Shown here: positions 1 to 8,515 of the stretch, in pieces
Layout of the letters: the number at the start of each line of letters is the position of its first letter
Numbering within the stretch: position 1 is the stretch's first letter
NCBI RefSeq assembly: GCF_900091315.1
Contig: NZ_FLSP01000050.1
Location: 1 to 61,420 of the forward strand
Reading direction: 5' to 3'
Length of the DNA stretch: 61,420 nucleotides
Source of the DNA: Streptomyces sp. DI166
Lineage (GTDB): Bacteria > Actinomycetota > Actinomycetes > Streptomycetales > Streptomycetaceae
Notes under the pieces: generated by a model
Database searches by the model: none
Seen by the model: the letters and a program-made list of their open reading frames with translations, nothing else
What the model was told of the DNA's origin: nothing
Position numbers and translations under genes: made by a program

Positions 1-10
1 AGTGGGGAGG

Positions 11-26
11 GGACGCCACGGCGTCC
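11..26 (-). terminator. Possible terminator hairpin after the permease operon
   Basis: GGACGCC and GGCGTCC form a 7-bp inverted repeat around two bases, about 20 nt past the stop of the leftward permease gene. There is no T-run, so this is only a candidate GC-rich hairpin terminator. Confidence 0.3.
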
Positions 27-44
27 GGGGGAGGGGGAAGCGGC

Positions 45-965
45 TCAGCCCTTGACGGCGCCCGCCATGATGCCGCTGACGATCTGCCGGCCGAAGACGA
101 TGAACATCGCCAGCAGCGGCAGCGTGCCCAGCAGCGCGCCCGCCATGATCAGCGACTGGTCGCGGACGTAACCGGCGCTGAGCTGGGTCAGCGCGACCGG
201 GACCGTCGGGTTGGTCATGTCGAGCACCACGAACGGCCAGAAGAAGTCGTTCCACGCGTGCACGAACGTGATCATGAACAGGACGGCCATCGCGGGCCGG
301 GCGATCGGCAGGACGATGCTCCAGAAGATGCGCAGCGAGTGCGCACCGTCGACGCGTCCGGCCTCGACGAGTTCGTCGGGCAGCGCCTCGGTCAGGTACT
401 GGCGCATGAAGAACACACCGACCGCGCTCACCAGCGTCGGGAAGATGACGGCGGGCAGCTGCTGCGACCAGCCCAGCTCCGACATCATCATGAACAGCGG
501 GACGACACCCAGCTGCGGCGGCACCAGCATGGTGCCGATCACCAGCATCAGCAGGGCGTTGCGGCCCGTGAACCGCAGCTTGGCGAAGGCGAAGCCCGCC
601 AGCGTCGCGAAGAACACCGTGGACAGGGCGATCACCCCGGCCACGATGAAGCTGTTGATCATGGCCTTGCCCATCGCCGCCTCGTCCCAGGCGCGGGCGA
701 GGTTGCTGAACAGGTTCGGGCCGGGCAGGAACGGCGGCGGGGTCTGGCTGACCCGGGTGTTGTCGGTGGAGGCCGCCACCATCGTCCAGTACAGCGGGAA
801 GATCGACAGCAGCGCCATGACGGCGAGCAGGACGTAGGCGAGCGGGCCCGCGTGGTGCTGGCGGCCGGCCTTCTGGCGCAGCAGCCGTCGGCCACCGCGC
901 GAGGATGTCTCGGCAGCGGGCCGGACCGGTGTGTCCGTCCGGACCGCGAGGCTTTCAGTGGTCAT
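45..965 (-). CDS. Carbohydrate ABC transporter permease, MalG type
   Basis: Second membrane subunit of a binding-protein-dependent sugar importer (binding-protein-dependent transport inner-membrane family). After a charged N-terminal tail of about 45 residues there are six hydrophobic segments. The cytoplasmic EAA loop is visible as ELVEAGRVDGAHSLRIFWSI, the surface that docks on the ATPase. I use the ATG at 965 (GGAG about 8 nt upstream); a GTG at 968 directly before it is equally possible. The gene starts about 10 bp after the other permease, so the two are one transcript with the binding protein. No ATP-binding subunit is nearby; in Streptomyces such importers usually share the MsiK ATPase (family knowledge). 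Substrate is not readable; a plant or fungal oligosaccharide is likely given the LacI neighbour. Confidence 0.92.
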   Translation of the reverse strand: MTTESLAVRTDTPVRPAAETSSRGGRRLLRQKAGRQHHAGPLAYVLLAVMALLSIFPLYWTMVAASTDNTRVSQTPPPFLPGPNLFSNLARAWDEAAMGKAMINSFIVAGVIALSTVFFATLAGFAFAKLRFTGRNALLMLVIGTMLVPPQLGVVPLFMMMSELGWSQQLPAVIFPTLVSAVGVFFMRQYLTEALPDELVEAGRVDGAHSLRIFWSIVLPIARPAMAVLFMITFVHAWNDFFWPFVVLDMTNPTVPVALTQLSAGYVRDQSLIMAGALLGTLPLLAMFIVFGRQIVSGIMAGAVKG

Positions 966-977
966 CACGGCTCCAGG

Positions 978-1973
978 TCAGGACGTACGGTTACGCAGCC
1001 GCGCGATCAGGCGCTGCACCACGAAGACGAGCACGAGCAGCAGGAACATGGCCCAGGCGACGGAGGCCGCGCGGCCCATCTGGTAGTTCTTCCAGCCCTC
1101 CTCGTACAGCAGCAGACCCAGCGTCTGGTACTGGTTGTCCGCGCCGCCGGTGATCCCGTTCGGGCCCTGGCCGAAGATCAGCGGCTCACCGAAGAGCTGG
1201 GTGGCACCGATCGTCGACAGCACGATCGTGAAGACGATCGTGGAACGGATCCCGGGCACGGTGACATGGGTGAACTGCTTCCACCGCGAGGCACCGTCGA
1301 GGGAGGCGGCCTCGTACCGCTCGGCGGGGATGGCCTGCATCGCGGCCAGGTACAGCAGCGCGTTGTAGCCGGTCCAGCGCCAGATGACGATGGTGGAGAT
1401 CGCGACCTGGGCCGGCCACTTGTCGAACTCCCAGTCCAGCGGGTCGATGCCGACCAGACCGAGCCCCCAGTTGATCATGCCGAAGTCACGCTCGAAGAGC
1501 ATCGTGAACACCAGCGCGGCGGCGCCGACCGAGGTGGCGTAGGGGACCAGCGAGGCCACGCGGAAGAACAGCGAGGCGCGCATCTTGTAGTTGAGCAGGT
1601 GCGCCAGGCCGAGCGCCATCAGCAGCTGCGGCACCGTGGAGATGACGCCGATGGTGATGGTGTTCTGCAGCGCGTTCCAGAACCGTGAATCGCCCCAGAG
1701 GTTCACGTAGTTGTCGAAGGCCAGCCACTCCATCGAGTTGAGCGTGGCCAGTTCGACGTGGTGCAGGGAGATCCACGAGGTGTAGATCAGCGGGTAGAAA
1801 CTGAACGCCGCGAACACGACGAAGAACGGCGCGATGAACGCGTACGGCGCGCCCTTGACGTCCAGCCGGTGCAGCAGCGCGCCGCGCCGCCGCGGCTCGG
1901 GGCCGTCGGCCCCCGACTTGGCCGGGCTCGGACGTCCTTCGCCGGCCAGGGCGTTGGTGGTGGAGGTGGCCAC
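978..1973 (-). CDS. Carbohydrate ABC transporter permease, MalF type
   Basis: First membrane subunit of the same importer. Six to seven membrane segments follow an N-terminal cytoplasmic stretch rich in Arg/Gly. The EAA motif is seen as ERYEAASLDGASRWKQFTHV in the second half. The open frame runs further upstream to 2024, but a GTG at 1973 (product begins VATSTTNALAG) has an AGGAAGGAAG ribosome site 5-7 nt ahead and is the better start, giving 331 residues. It lies 87 bp downstream of the binding-protein gene, separated by a strong 12-bp hairpin, and just upstream of the MalG-type subunit. Confidence 0.92.
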   Translation of the reverse strand: MATSTTNALAGEGRPSPAKSGADGPEPRRRGALLHRLDVKGAPYAFIAPFFVVFAAFSFYPLIYTSWISLHHVELATLNSMEWLAFDNYVNLWGDSRFWNALQNTITIGVISTVPQLLMALGLAHLLNYKMRASLFFRVASLVPYATSVGAAALVFTMLFERDFGMINWGLGLVGIDPLDWEFDKWPAQVAISTIVIWRWTGYNALLYLAAMQAIPAERYEAASLDGASRWKQFTHVTVPGIRSTIVFTIVLSTIGATQLFGEPLIFGQGPNGITGGADNQYQTLGLLLYEEGWKNYQMGRAASVAWAMFLLLVLVFVVQRLIARLRNRTS

Positions 1974-2007
1974 CGGACTTCCTTCCTGAGAGCGGGTGTG
2001 GCAGCCG

Positions 2008-2038
2008 GGCCCGGGCCCGCCCACGAGCGGCGGGCCCG
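2008..2038 (-). promoter_or_regulatory. Intercistronic 12-bp hairpin between binding protein and permease genes
   Basis: CCCGGGCCCGCC (2008-2019) and GGCGGGCCCGGG (2027-2038) are perfect inverted arms around a 7-nt loop, inside the operon between the binding-protein stop (2060) and the permease start (1973). Such hairpins commonly protect the upstream mRNA from 3-prime decay or attenuate transcription so that the binding protein outnumbers the permeases. The arms are seen; the function is inferred. Confidence 0.6.
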
Positions 2039-2059
2039 GGTGTCCGGAGGACCGGCGGA

Positions 2060-3364
2060 TCAGCCGACGGCCTTCTCGATGCGCTCAGTGGTGGTCTTCC
2101 ACGCCTTGTCGCGTGCGGTGCCCTGCTCGACCAGTGCCAGACCCTGGGAGAAGGTGTCCTTGATCGTGCCGTCCTTGCGGCCGAGGACCTGCTTGTCCGG
2201 GATGTCCTGGGCGGCGGCGCCGAAGATCTGGCCCAGCGGCGCTCCGCTGAAGTAGTCGGAGGTGATGGTCTTGACGTCCTCGCGGCCCAGCGCGGTCTCG
2301 GAGGACGGGAAGTTGCCGAGCTTCTTGAAGATGTACGCCTGCTGCTCCGGGGCGGTCAGCCAGGCGACCAGCTTCTGGGCCTCCTCCTTCACCGGGCTGG
2401 CCTCCACCACGCCCAGGAAGGATCCGCCCCAGTTGGCGCCCTTCGGGGCGCGGGCGACGTCCCACTTGCCCTTGTTCTTCTCGCCGGCCTTCTCGCTGAT
2501 GTGGCTCAGCATCCACGCCGGGCAGGTGGCTGTGGCGAAGGTGCCGTTGGCCAGACCGGGGTCCCAACCGGGCTGGAACTGGCGCAGCTTGGCGCTCAGC
2601 CCCTCCTCGGCGGCGTCGGCGGACAGGTTCCAGGCGTCCTTGACGACCGGGTTCTTGTCGTAGATCAGCTCGCCCTGCTCGTCGTAGTACTGCTCGGAGG
2701 AGCCGTAGACCATGGCGTTGTACAGGCCGCTGGCGGAGTCCATGTAGGCGACGTCGTCACCCTTGAAGTCCTTCTTGAAGGTGCGTCCGACCTCGACGTA
2801 CTTCTGCCAGTCGCCCTCCCACAGCTTCGAGACCTCCTCGCGGTCCGTGGGCAGCCCGGCCTTCTCGAAGTAGTCCTTGCGGTAACAGACCGCCATCGGG
2901 CCGGAGTCGGTGCCGAGCCCGAGGACCTTGCCGTCCTTGGTGGTGATCTGGGACTGCTTCCACGGCAGGAAGTGGTCGGTGCCCGACAGCTTGGAGAAGT
3001 CGGCGAACTTGTCGGCCTGGGTCTCGGTGATCTCCTTGGCCCGGCCGATCTCGATGCCCTGGATGTCCTTCAGGCCGTTCCCGGCGGCGAGATGCGTCTG
3101 CAGCGCGGTGTAGTAGGTCTGCTCGTCACCGGCTATCTCGGCCTTGATGTCGACGTTCGGGTTCTCCTTCTCGTACTGCTCCAGGAGCCCCGACTCCTCG
3201 AAGCCCATCACCCCGAACATGCCCATGGTGATGACGACCTTGCCGTCCTTCTTGCCACCACCGGTGACCGAGTCGTTGCTGCTGCATCCGACGACGAGCG
3301 TGAGCGCGGCAGCGGTCGCGGCCGCCGCCACCGCCTTCGTGCGCATCGAACCGGGACTGCCCAT
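2060..3364 (-). CDS. Extracellular sugar-binding lipoprotein of the ABC importer
   Basis: Family 1 extracellular solute-binding protein, 434 residues, delivering a sugar to the two permeases downstream. The start at 3364 is supported by AGGAGGAAGATCCATG. The N-terminus is a lipoprotein signal: MGSPGSMRTK, a hydrophobic Ala-rich run, then LVVGC with the lipidated Cys at residue 27. The mature part begins with Ser/Asn/Gly spacing typical of actinobacterial lipoproteins and has the Trp/Tyr-rich C-terminal half of sugar binders. An open frame continues upstream through the intergenic region but has no ribosome site and would bury the signal peptide. The promoter faces the divergent LacI gene, so LacI control is likely. 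Confidence 0.93.
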   Translation of the reverse strand: MGSPGSMRTKAVAAAATAAALTLVVGCSSNDSVTGGGKKDGKVVITMGMFGVMGFEESGLLEQYEKENPNVDIKAEIAGDEQTYYTALQTHLAAGNGLKDIQGIEIGRAKEITETQADKFADFSKLSGTDHFLPWKQSQITTKDGKVLGLGTDSGPMAVCYRKDYFEKAGLPTDREEVSKLWEGDWQKYVEVGRTFKKDFKGDDVAYMDSASGLYNAMVYGSSEQYYDEQGELIYDKNPVVKDAWNLSADAAEEGLSAKLRQFQPGWDPGLANGTFATATCPAWMLSHISEKAGEKNKGKWDVARAPKGANWGGSFLGVVEASPVKEEAQKLVAWLTAPEQQAYIFKKLGNFPSSETALGREDVKTITSDYFSGAPLGQIFGAAAQDIPDKQVLGRKDGTIKDTFSQGLALVEQGTARDKAWKTTTERIEKAVG

Positions 3365-3442
3365 GGATCTTCCTCCTAGCGGCGGCGCTGACACATCGGA
3401 GCGATGAGGTCTGCGATGCCTACAGCGGCTCTGAAAAAAGGG

Positions 3443-3480
3443 GTGGGTACGTTCCCAATGACGGGTGGGAACGTGCCCAC
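3443..3480. promoter_or_regulatory. Twin operator-like palindromes between importer and LacI gene
   Basis: Two near-palindromes with central CG lie in the divergent 301-bp gap: GGGTACGTTCCC (3445-3456) and GGGAACGTGCCC (3467-3478; 16-bp extended form 3465-3480). Each has one mismatched pair. Their centres are 22 bp apart, about two helical turns, as expected for two LacI-family dimers on one DNA face. The rest of the gap (3365-3665) shows no gene. Confidence 0.65.
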
Positions 3481-3665
3481 CGACGCAGAGAGACTCGCGC
3501 CGTCGGCCGGTTATGTCAATGACTTGAACGCAAATGACCACCGAACCCACCGGCCGATGTGCACTTTCACAGGCACACGGCCTGCTCCGCGCAGCCGCCG
3601 TCTGCAAGAATCGTCGCCGGTCACACAAGCGGCAGTGCTGCCGCGTCCGCCGAGGAGGGGAGCCC

Positions 3666-4679
3666 ATGGCAGGGAACCGCCGTCCCACCATCAAGACGGT
3701 CGCCGCCCGCGCCGGCGTCGGCCGGACGACGGTGTCCCGGGTCGTCAACGGCTCCGAACTGGTCAGCGCCGAGGCCCGCGCCCGGGTCCTCGCGGCGATC
3801 AAGGAACTGAACTACGTCCCCAACTCCGTCGCGCGGGGTCTGGTGACCAGCCGCACCAACTCCGTCGCCCTGGTCATCCCGGAGTCGGAGAGCCGTCTCG
3901 GCTCGGAGCCGTTCTTCGCCGCACTGATCCGCGGGGTGAGCGCGGCCCTCGCCGAGAGCCGCACCCAGCTCCAGCTCTGTCTCGTCCGTGACCAGGCAGA
4001 ACGCGACCAGCTGACCGAGTCCGTGGCCACCCGCAGGGTCGACGGAGTCCTGCTGGTCTCCGTCCACGCCGACGACCGGCTGCCCGGCCTGCTGGAGGAA
4101 ATGGGCCTGCCCACCGTGCTGGCCGGCCGCCGCGGCGAGGACGAGCAGCTGAGCTACGTGGAGTCCGACAACGCCGGGGGAGCCACCCAGGCCGTACGGC
4201 ACCTGCTGGGCCGCGGGCGGACGAAGATCGCCACGATCACCGGGCCGCTGGACATGGACGTCGCCCGCAGCCGCCTCGCCGGCTGGCGCGCCGCGCACCA
4301 GGAGGCCGGGCTCGAACCGAGCGAACTTCTCGTCGAGGAAGGTGACTTCACGGAGGAGAGCGGCGGCCGCGCCATGCGTTCGCTTCTCGAACGCATCCCG
4401 GACCTGGACGCCGTTTTCGCCGCCTCCGACCTGATGGCGGTCGGCGCCCTGGCCGAACTCCACCGCCGCGACCTGCGGGTGCCCGAGGACGTCGCCGTGG
4501 TCGGATTCGAGGACTCCATCCTCGCCCGCCACACCAACCCGCCCCTGACGACCGTGCGCCAGCCGGTGGAAGAAGTCGGCCGCACGATGGCCCGCATCCT
4601 GACCGACATCACGCTGCACGACGCGGAACGCCGACGGGCGACACTGCCGACGGAACTGGTGGTGCGGGAGTCGTCGTGA
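3666..4679 (+). CDS. LacI-family transcriptional regulator of the sugar importer
   Basis: 337-residue repressor. The N-terminal HTH is clear: PTIKTVAARAGVGRTTVSRV followed by the hinge-helix region ending SVARGLVTSRTN. The rest is a periplasmic-binding-protein-like sensor domain with the usual FAASDLMAVGAL and VAVVGFEDS blocks near the C-terminus. The ATG at 3666 has GAGGAGGGG 5 nt upstream; longer frames from 3534 lack a site. It is transcribed away from the importer, and twin palindromes in the shared gap are probable operators. The expected role is repression of the importer, and probably itself, until a sugar binds; the effector is unknown. Confidence 0.93.
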   Translation: MAGNRRPTIKTVAARAGVGRTTVSRVVNGSELVSAEARARVLAAIKELNYVPNSVARGLVTSRTNSVALVIPESESRLGSEPFFAALIRGVSAALAESRTQLQLCLVRDQAERDQLTESVATRRVDGVLLVSVHADDRLPGLLEEMGLPTVLAGRRGEDEQLSYVESDNAGGATQAVRHLLGRGRTKIATITGPLDMDVARSRLAGWRAAHQEAGLEPSELLVEEGDFTEESGGRAMRSLLERIPDLDAVFAASDLMAVGALAELHRRDLRVPEDVAVVGFEDSILARHTNPPLTTVRQPVEEVGRTMARILTDITLHDAERRRATLPTELVVRESS

Positions 4680-4762
4680 GGCCCGGCGCTTCTCGGCGAT
4701 GAGTTCCGCGGGACCGGGCAGTCTGCCTACTGACAGACAAAACGCCGCTCCCGAGGAGCATC

Positions 4763-5338
4763 ATGACCGCCACCTACACCTTCGACGTCTTCAGCAGCCT
4801 CGACGGCTTCGGCGCCGCCGGCGGCGACTGGACCGGCTACTGGGGCAAGCAGGGCCCCGAACTGCTGGAACACCGGCTCGGTCTGTACCGCGAGGAGCAG
4901 CGGATGGTCTTCGGGGCCAACACGTACCGCGCGTTCACGCAGATCCTGGCCGAGGGCACCGAGGAAGCCGTCCGTGACCCCTGGGTCACCCGCATGATCA
5001 ACATGCCCGCGACCGTGGTGTCGTCCACCCTGGAAGGCCACCTGAACTGGCCGGACGCCACCATCGCCAAGGGCGACGCCGTCGAGATCGTCGCCCGCAT
5101 GAAGGAGGAGTCGCCCGTCCCGCTGCGCTCGCACGGCAGTCTGTCGATGAACCGCGCCCTGATGGCGGCCGGGCTCGTGGACCGCGTGCAGGTGACGGTT
5201 TTCCCGGTGATCACCGGCCGCAACGGGCTGGACCCGATCTTCCGGGGAGCGGAGGACTTCGACCTGGAACTGCTGGAGAGCCGCCCGCTGGACGGCCGTA
5301 CGCAGGAGCTCGTGTACCGTCCGACATTGCATAAGTGA
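4763..5338 (+). CDS. Dihydrofolate reductase family protein (RibD C-terminal-like)
   Basis: 191-residue reductase-fold protein of the RibD_C/DHFR-like family, which uses NAD(P)H. It starts with the typical beta-strand TATYTFDVFSSLDGFGA and carries RMVFGANTYRAF and the late MNRALMAAGLVDRVQVTVFPVITGRNG block. GAGGAG lies 6 nt before the ATG. Family members are often annotated as bifunctional deaminase-reductase, but no deaminase domain is present here and the physiological substrate is unknown. It stands alone downstream of the LacI gene, separated by about 80 bp. Confidence 0.85.
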   Translation: MTATYTFDVFSSLDGFGAAGGDWTGYWGKQGPELLEHRLGLYREEQRMVFGANTYRAFTQILAEGTEEAVRDPWVTRMINMPATVVSSTLEGHLNWPDATIAKGDAVEIVARMKEESPVPLRSHGSLSMNRALMAAGLVDRVQVTVFPVITGRNGLDPIFRGAEDFDLELLESRPLDGRTQELVYRPTLHK

Positions 5339-5600
5339 ACGAGCTGGGCGCTCCTCTTCGAACGAACTCCGCGAACAGTGCCGGATCTACCTCCTGCGTG
5401 TCCGGGGTCACCCCCAGTACTTGCCCTGCTTGATTCCCGAGGGCAAACGGAGTAGCGCCTCGATGTCCCCTCCACTCGGCCGGTCCGGGCCGGCGTAGAA
5501 CTGGGGCGGCCGGGCACCTGGGTGAACGTGCTCCGGCAGGCCCGCCGATGGCATGGTGCGGGGCGATGGCACGTCGGAGTGAGTCAAGGGGGGAGCCCGC

Positions 5601-6197
5601 ATGGGCGTCCATTTCGAGCGGATCGTCGATGTCGAGGTGAGCGGTGAGGAGGCCGGGGCGCTCGCCGAGCGGATGGTCGACTGGATGGTCGCCGAGGGCC
5701 TGATCACGCGCGAACTGTCGAGCGTCCTCGTCTACAGTCCCCACGCCGACGAGGGCTATCTCCCGGGCCCCGACTGGGCGCGGGCCGTGGCCGACGCGTC
5801 GGACCCGACCTGGCTGCCCGGGCCGGTCGCGGTGGTCGTCGGGCGGAACCACCACGTCGGCGGCCAGGGGGAGGACGAGGCGGAGTACGCCGTCTGCCCC
5901 CGCTGCGGGACCAGGACCGTGATCATCAACTACCCCGAGGAGTTCCGGCCCGACCCCGAGGTCTGGCAGCCGTTCGAGGACGGCATCGCCGCCTGGAAGG
6001 CGACGGGGCAGGGGAGCACCCCCTGCTCCGCGTGCGGTGCGTCGGCGCCGGTCACGGAGTGGGAGTGGGACTCCGGGTTCGCGGTGGGCGCCCTCGCCTT
6101 CGACTTCTGGAACTGGCCGCCCCTGTCGGAGACGTTCCGTGCGGAGTTCGGCCGGCGGCTGGGACACCGCACCGCGGAGCACACGGGGAAGTTCTGA
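5601..6197 (+). CDS. Conserved hypothetical protein with two CxxC pairs
   Basis: 198-residue, probably cytosolic protein of unknown function. It begins MGVHFERIVDVEVSGEEAGA, where an early GEEAGALAERMVDWMVAEGL helix resembles other Streptomyces hypothetical proteins. Two Cys pairs, CPRCG near residue 101 and CSACGA near residue 143, look like one zinc-ribbon site. Trp-rich segments (WEWDSGF, FDFWNWPPL) follow. An upstream GGGGGGAGCCCGC gives a usable ribosome site. Neighbours give no functional clue. Confidence 0.75.
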   Translation: MGVHFERIVDVEVSGEEAGALAERMVDWMVAEGLITRELSSVLVYSPHADEGYLPGPDWARAVADASDPTWLPGPVAVVVGRNHHVGGQGEDEAEYAVCPRCGTRTVIINYPEEFRPDPEVWQPFEDGIAAWKATGQGSTPCSACGASAPVTEWEWDSGFAVGALAFDFWNWPPLSETFRAEFGRRLGHRTAEHTGKF

Positions 6198-6232
6198 ACG
6201 GATCGTGCTGAACGCGTCTTCCAACGATCGTT
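6195..6232. terminator. Weak inverted repeat between convergent genes
   Basis: GAACGGATCGT (6195-6205) pairs with ACGATCGTTC (6223-6232) apart from one bulged G. It sits in the 49-bp gap between two convergent genes and may act as a bidirectional terminator. No U-tract. Confidence 0.35.
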
Positions 6233-6246
6233 CCGAACGGACCGGC

Positions 6247-6912
6247 TCAGTAGGTCAGCGCGTCCTCCGCGGTGGTGAAGAAGCTGGTCACCTCGCTGTC
6301 GTTGACGGTGACCGGGCCTCCGGCGATCGTCACCGTCGCGGGCGTCTCGGCGGCCGTGAGCGCGATCTCCACCTTGTCGGCGCTCTTGCCGCCCGGGGTG
6401 TCGGCGCGCGAGAACATGATCCCCGCGTACGCCTTCTCCCCGGCCTTCAGGATCCGGTCCTCGTTCTCGGGACCCATGTGCTGGAAGGCTCCGTCGAGCC
6501 CCGGGATCGTGAGCGACAGCTCGTTCACCGGCAGCAGACAGGGGTCGCTCTGCTTGTTCACCGCGGTCAGCAGGGCGTGGTTCACCGGGCTGGACGCGAC
6601 CGTGACGGTGTAGCTCAGGTCGGTCGTCTCGCACATGCCCACGCCGCCGTCCTGGTCGTCGGCGGCGGGGTCCGCGGACGCCGTGGCGCCGCCACCGCTG
6701 TCCGAGCCGCCTCCCGTGCTGCCGCCGTCGCTGGGGGCGGCCGAGGAGGGGGCGTCGGAACCCTTGTCCGGAGCCGTGGCGGACGGGGTCGTCGCCGTGC
6801 TCGGAGCGGCGTCCGTGTCGCCGTCGCCGTTGCAGGCGGTCAGCGCCAGCATGCCGAGCGAGAGAGCGGCCAGTACGGCGGTGGTGCGGCGCGAACGAGC
6901 GGAGATAGCCAT
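6247..6912 (-). CDS. DUF4232-like secreted lipoprotein
   Basis: 221-residue exported protein. The signal peptide ends in the lipobox LTAC (Cys about residue 27). A low-complexity linker of about 60 residues rich in Ala/Ser/Gly/Asp follows, then a globular domain starting at CETTDLSYTV. That domain, with paired Cys (MCETTD and DPCLLPV), resembles DUF4232, a beta-sandwich common in Streptomyces lipoproteins whose function is unknown. Start at 6912 is supported by GGGGGACAACTCATG. It is convergent with the CxxC protein gene. Confidence 0.82.
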   Translation of the reverse strand: MAISARSRRTTAVLAALSLGMLALTACNGDGDTDAAPSTATTPSATAPDKGSDAPSSAAPSDGGSTGGGSDSGGGATASADPAADDQDGGVGMCETTDLSYTVTVASSPVNHALLTAVNKQSDPCLLPVNELSLTIPGLDGAFQHMGPENEDRILKAGEKAYAGIMFSRADTPGGKSADKVEIALTAAETPATVTIAGGPVTVNDSEVTSFFTTAEDALTY

Positions 6913-7053
6913 GAGTTGTCCCCCGGGCAGTTGGAGTGTTGCGGTGATCGTGCCTCACCAAAGCCCGGATTCCGCCTGCTCACACCGATCGAGATCAGTT
7001 TGAGAACAGGCTTGTGACACTGCGACAAGCGCCCTGTACTCGGCTGTGGCCAG

Positions 7054-7377
7054 CTAAGCGGTCATCGGCCGATCGCGGCGCTGTCCGGTCACCTTCGAGG
7101 CGGGCAGGCGCCCGGCTCGGGAGTGCCCGGTGAGGGTGTTCTCGTGGATGGTCATGTCGAAGGCCAGGTTGAGCCGCATCGGCTTGGTGACGGCCTGCTT
7201 CCAGGAGAGACGGGCACCGTCGTGCGTGAGCTCACTGAGGGGTACCTCCTCTCCCGCACCTCGGGCGGTACCGGTCAGCAGGCCGTTCTCCCGCCGTAGT
7301 TCCACCACCGCCTTGATCCTGCCGATGGGGGTGGCGATCGCCAGATCCCAGATGCCTTCCACGGATGTGCCGGACAT
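7054..7377 (-). CDS. Small conserved hypothetical protein
   Basis: 107-residue protein starting MSGTSVEGIWDLAIATPIGR with an AAGGAGACAACCGCATG ribosome site at 7377. The WDLAIATPIGRIKAVVELR start and later LTGTARG and HDGARLSWKQAVTKPMRLNL segments predict an all-beta fold; such proteins are common in actinobacteria and have no known role. It follows the DJ-1/PfpI gene by 47 bp on the same strand and is probably co-transcribed. A longer frame running upstream to 8748 is an overlap artefact. Confidence 0.8.
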   Translation of the reverse strand: MSGTSVEGIWDLAIATPIGRIKAVVELRRENGLLTGTARGAGEEVPLSELTHDGARLSWKQAVTKPMRLNLAFDMTIHENTLTGHSRAGRLPASKVTGQRRDRPMTA

Positions 7378-7424
7378 GCGGTTGTCTCCTTGCTCAGGTG
7401 CGTGGGTGCCGGGGTGCCGGGGTG

Positions 7425-8111
7425 TCAGAAGCCGACGGGAACCGGGCCCTCGGCCCGCCAGACGGTGCCGCGCCGCTCGTGGGCGAAGAGTTCCTCGACG
7501 GCGTGCGCGATGCGCGGGCCCACCTCGCGTTCCAGGAGGTACAGCCCGAGGTCGAGTCCGGAGGTCACCCCGCCCGAGGTGATCAGGTCGCCGTCGTCGA
7601 CGACACGGGCGTTGACGACGTGGACGCCGGTGGCGTCGAGCAGGTCGAGCCCCAGGTGATGGGTGACGGCGTGGCGGCCCTCCAGCAGACCGGCCATGGC
7701 CAGGACGAGCGAGCCACCGCACACGGCGGCGACCGTCACCTGCGGATTCCCCATCGCCGCCTTGAGCAGCACGGGCAGTTCGGTGGTGAGCGTGCGGCCC
7801 AGCAGCACGGGGATGGGATCGTCCTGCGTAGGCTCCCCGGCCCCCACCTCGTGGTCCGGCACATCCCCGGCCTCCCCGACCCGGCCGGAGGCGCCGGGCA
7901 CCACGACCAGATCCGCCCGCGCCGGATCGAGGGCGGCGGTGGCGCGCAGTGCCAGCCCACCGGTGCCGCTGACCACCTCGCGCGGCCCCTCGGCGGACAC
8001 CAGTTCCACGCTCACCGCCCCCGAGGCCGTTCCGCCGGCGTGCAGCACCTCGAAAGGAGCGATGACGTCGAGCGGATCGAAGCCGTCGAACAGGACGATC
8101 TGGGCATGCAT
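7425..8111 (-). CDS. DJ-1/PfpI family protein (isonitrile hydratase-like)
   Basis: 228-residue class I glutamine-amidotransferase-like protein. It opens MHAQIVLFDGFDPLDVIAPF, typical of the GlxA/InhA sub-branch, and keeps the nucleophile elbow AAVCGGSLVLA with Cys131 and the conserved His segment VTHHLG. Unlike GlxA regulators it has no AraC domain, so an enzyme such as isonitrile hydratase or glyoxalase III-like is more likely than a regulator. The downstream 107-residue gene lies 47 bp away in the same orientation. Confidence 0.85.
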   Translation of the reverse strand: MHAQIVLFDGFDPLDVIAPFEVLHAGGTASGAVSVELVSAEGPREVVSGTGGLALRATAALDPARADLVVVPGASGRVGEAGDVPDHEVGAGEPTQDDPIPVLLGRTLTTELPVLLKAAMGNPQVTVAAVCGGSLVLAMAGLLEGRHAVTHHLGLDLLDATGVHVVNARVVDDGDLITSGGVTSGLDLGLYLLEREVGPRIAHAVEELFAHERRGTVWRAEGPVPVGF

Positions 8112-8265
8112 GAATGGCTCCCCTCCACATGAATGACTCCCCCAACAGCGGCTGCACCGGCCGCCTCACGGTGGGACCCCGGCCCGCGCCGGGAACGCAG
8201 CCGACGCTACGAGCCGCCCGCCCGCCCTCCCAGTGGCGCCGGTGCCAGTCTTCAACGGATTCCCG

Positions 8266-8370
8266 CCAGCACCGCGATGGCCAGCACCGCGAAGGCCGAC
8301 ACGACGCATGCCGACACCGCGAATGCCGACACCGCGAGGGGCGACACGGCCAAGGGCAACACCGCGAGGG
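8266..8370. repeat. Seven tandem 15-bp units in an intergenic region
   Basis: Seven imperfect 15-bp repeats, with consensus near CCGACACCGCGAAGG, run without gaps from 8266 to 8370 inside the 404-bp gap between the divergent DJ-1 and secreted-protein genes. On the plus strand the units read as pentapeptides: ASTAM, ASTAK, ADTTH, ADTAN, ADTAR, GDTAK, GNTAR. The period matches a five-residue repeat, hinting at a decayed or very short pentapeptide-repeat frame. The rest of the gap shows no clear gene. Confidence 0.85.
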
Positions 8371-8515
8371 GCGCCGCGGATCCCATCGCCCCGGCCGCAC
8401 AACGTTCGGGCCGGTCCGGGAGTCGTACGGGATACGACGCATCCCGCACCCGCTCGCCAACTGCCCTCGCCCGCAGGGCGGTTGCGGGCGGGGCCCGCTC
8501 TCCCTGGGGGGAACC

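Noticed and set aside
258..1688. 476-codon plus-strand frame across both sugar permeases
   Set aside because: His/Arg/Gln-rich shadow of two genes with EAA motifs.
8266..8370. CRISPR array
   Set aside because: Units are 15 bp and contiguous with no spacers, and no cas genes are present.
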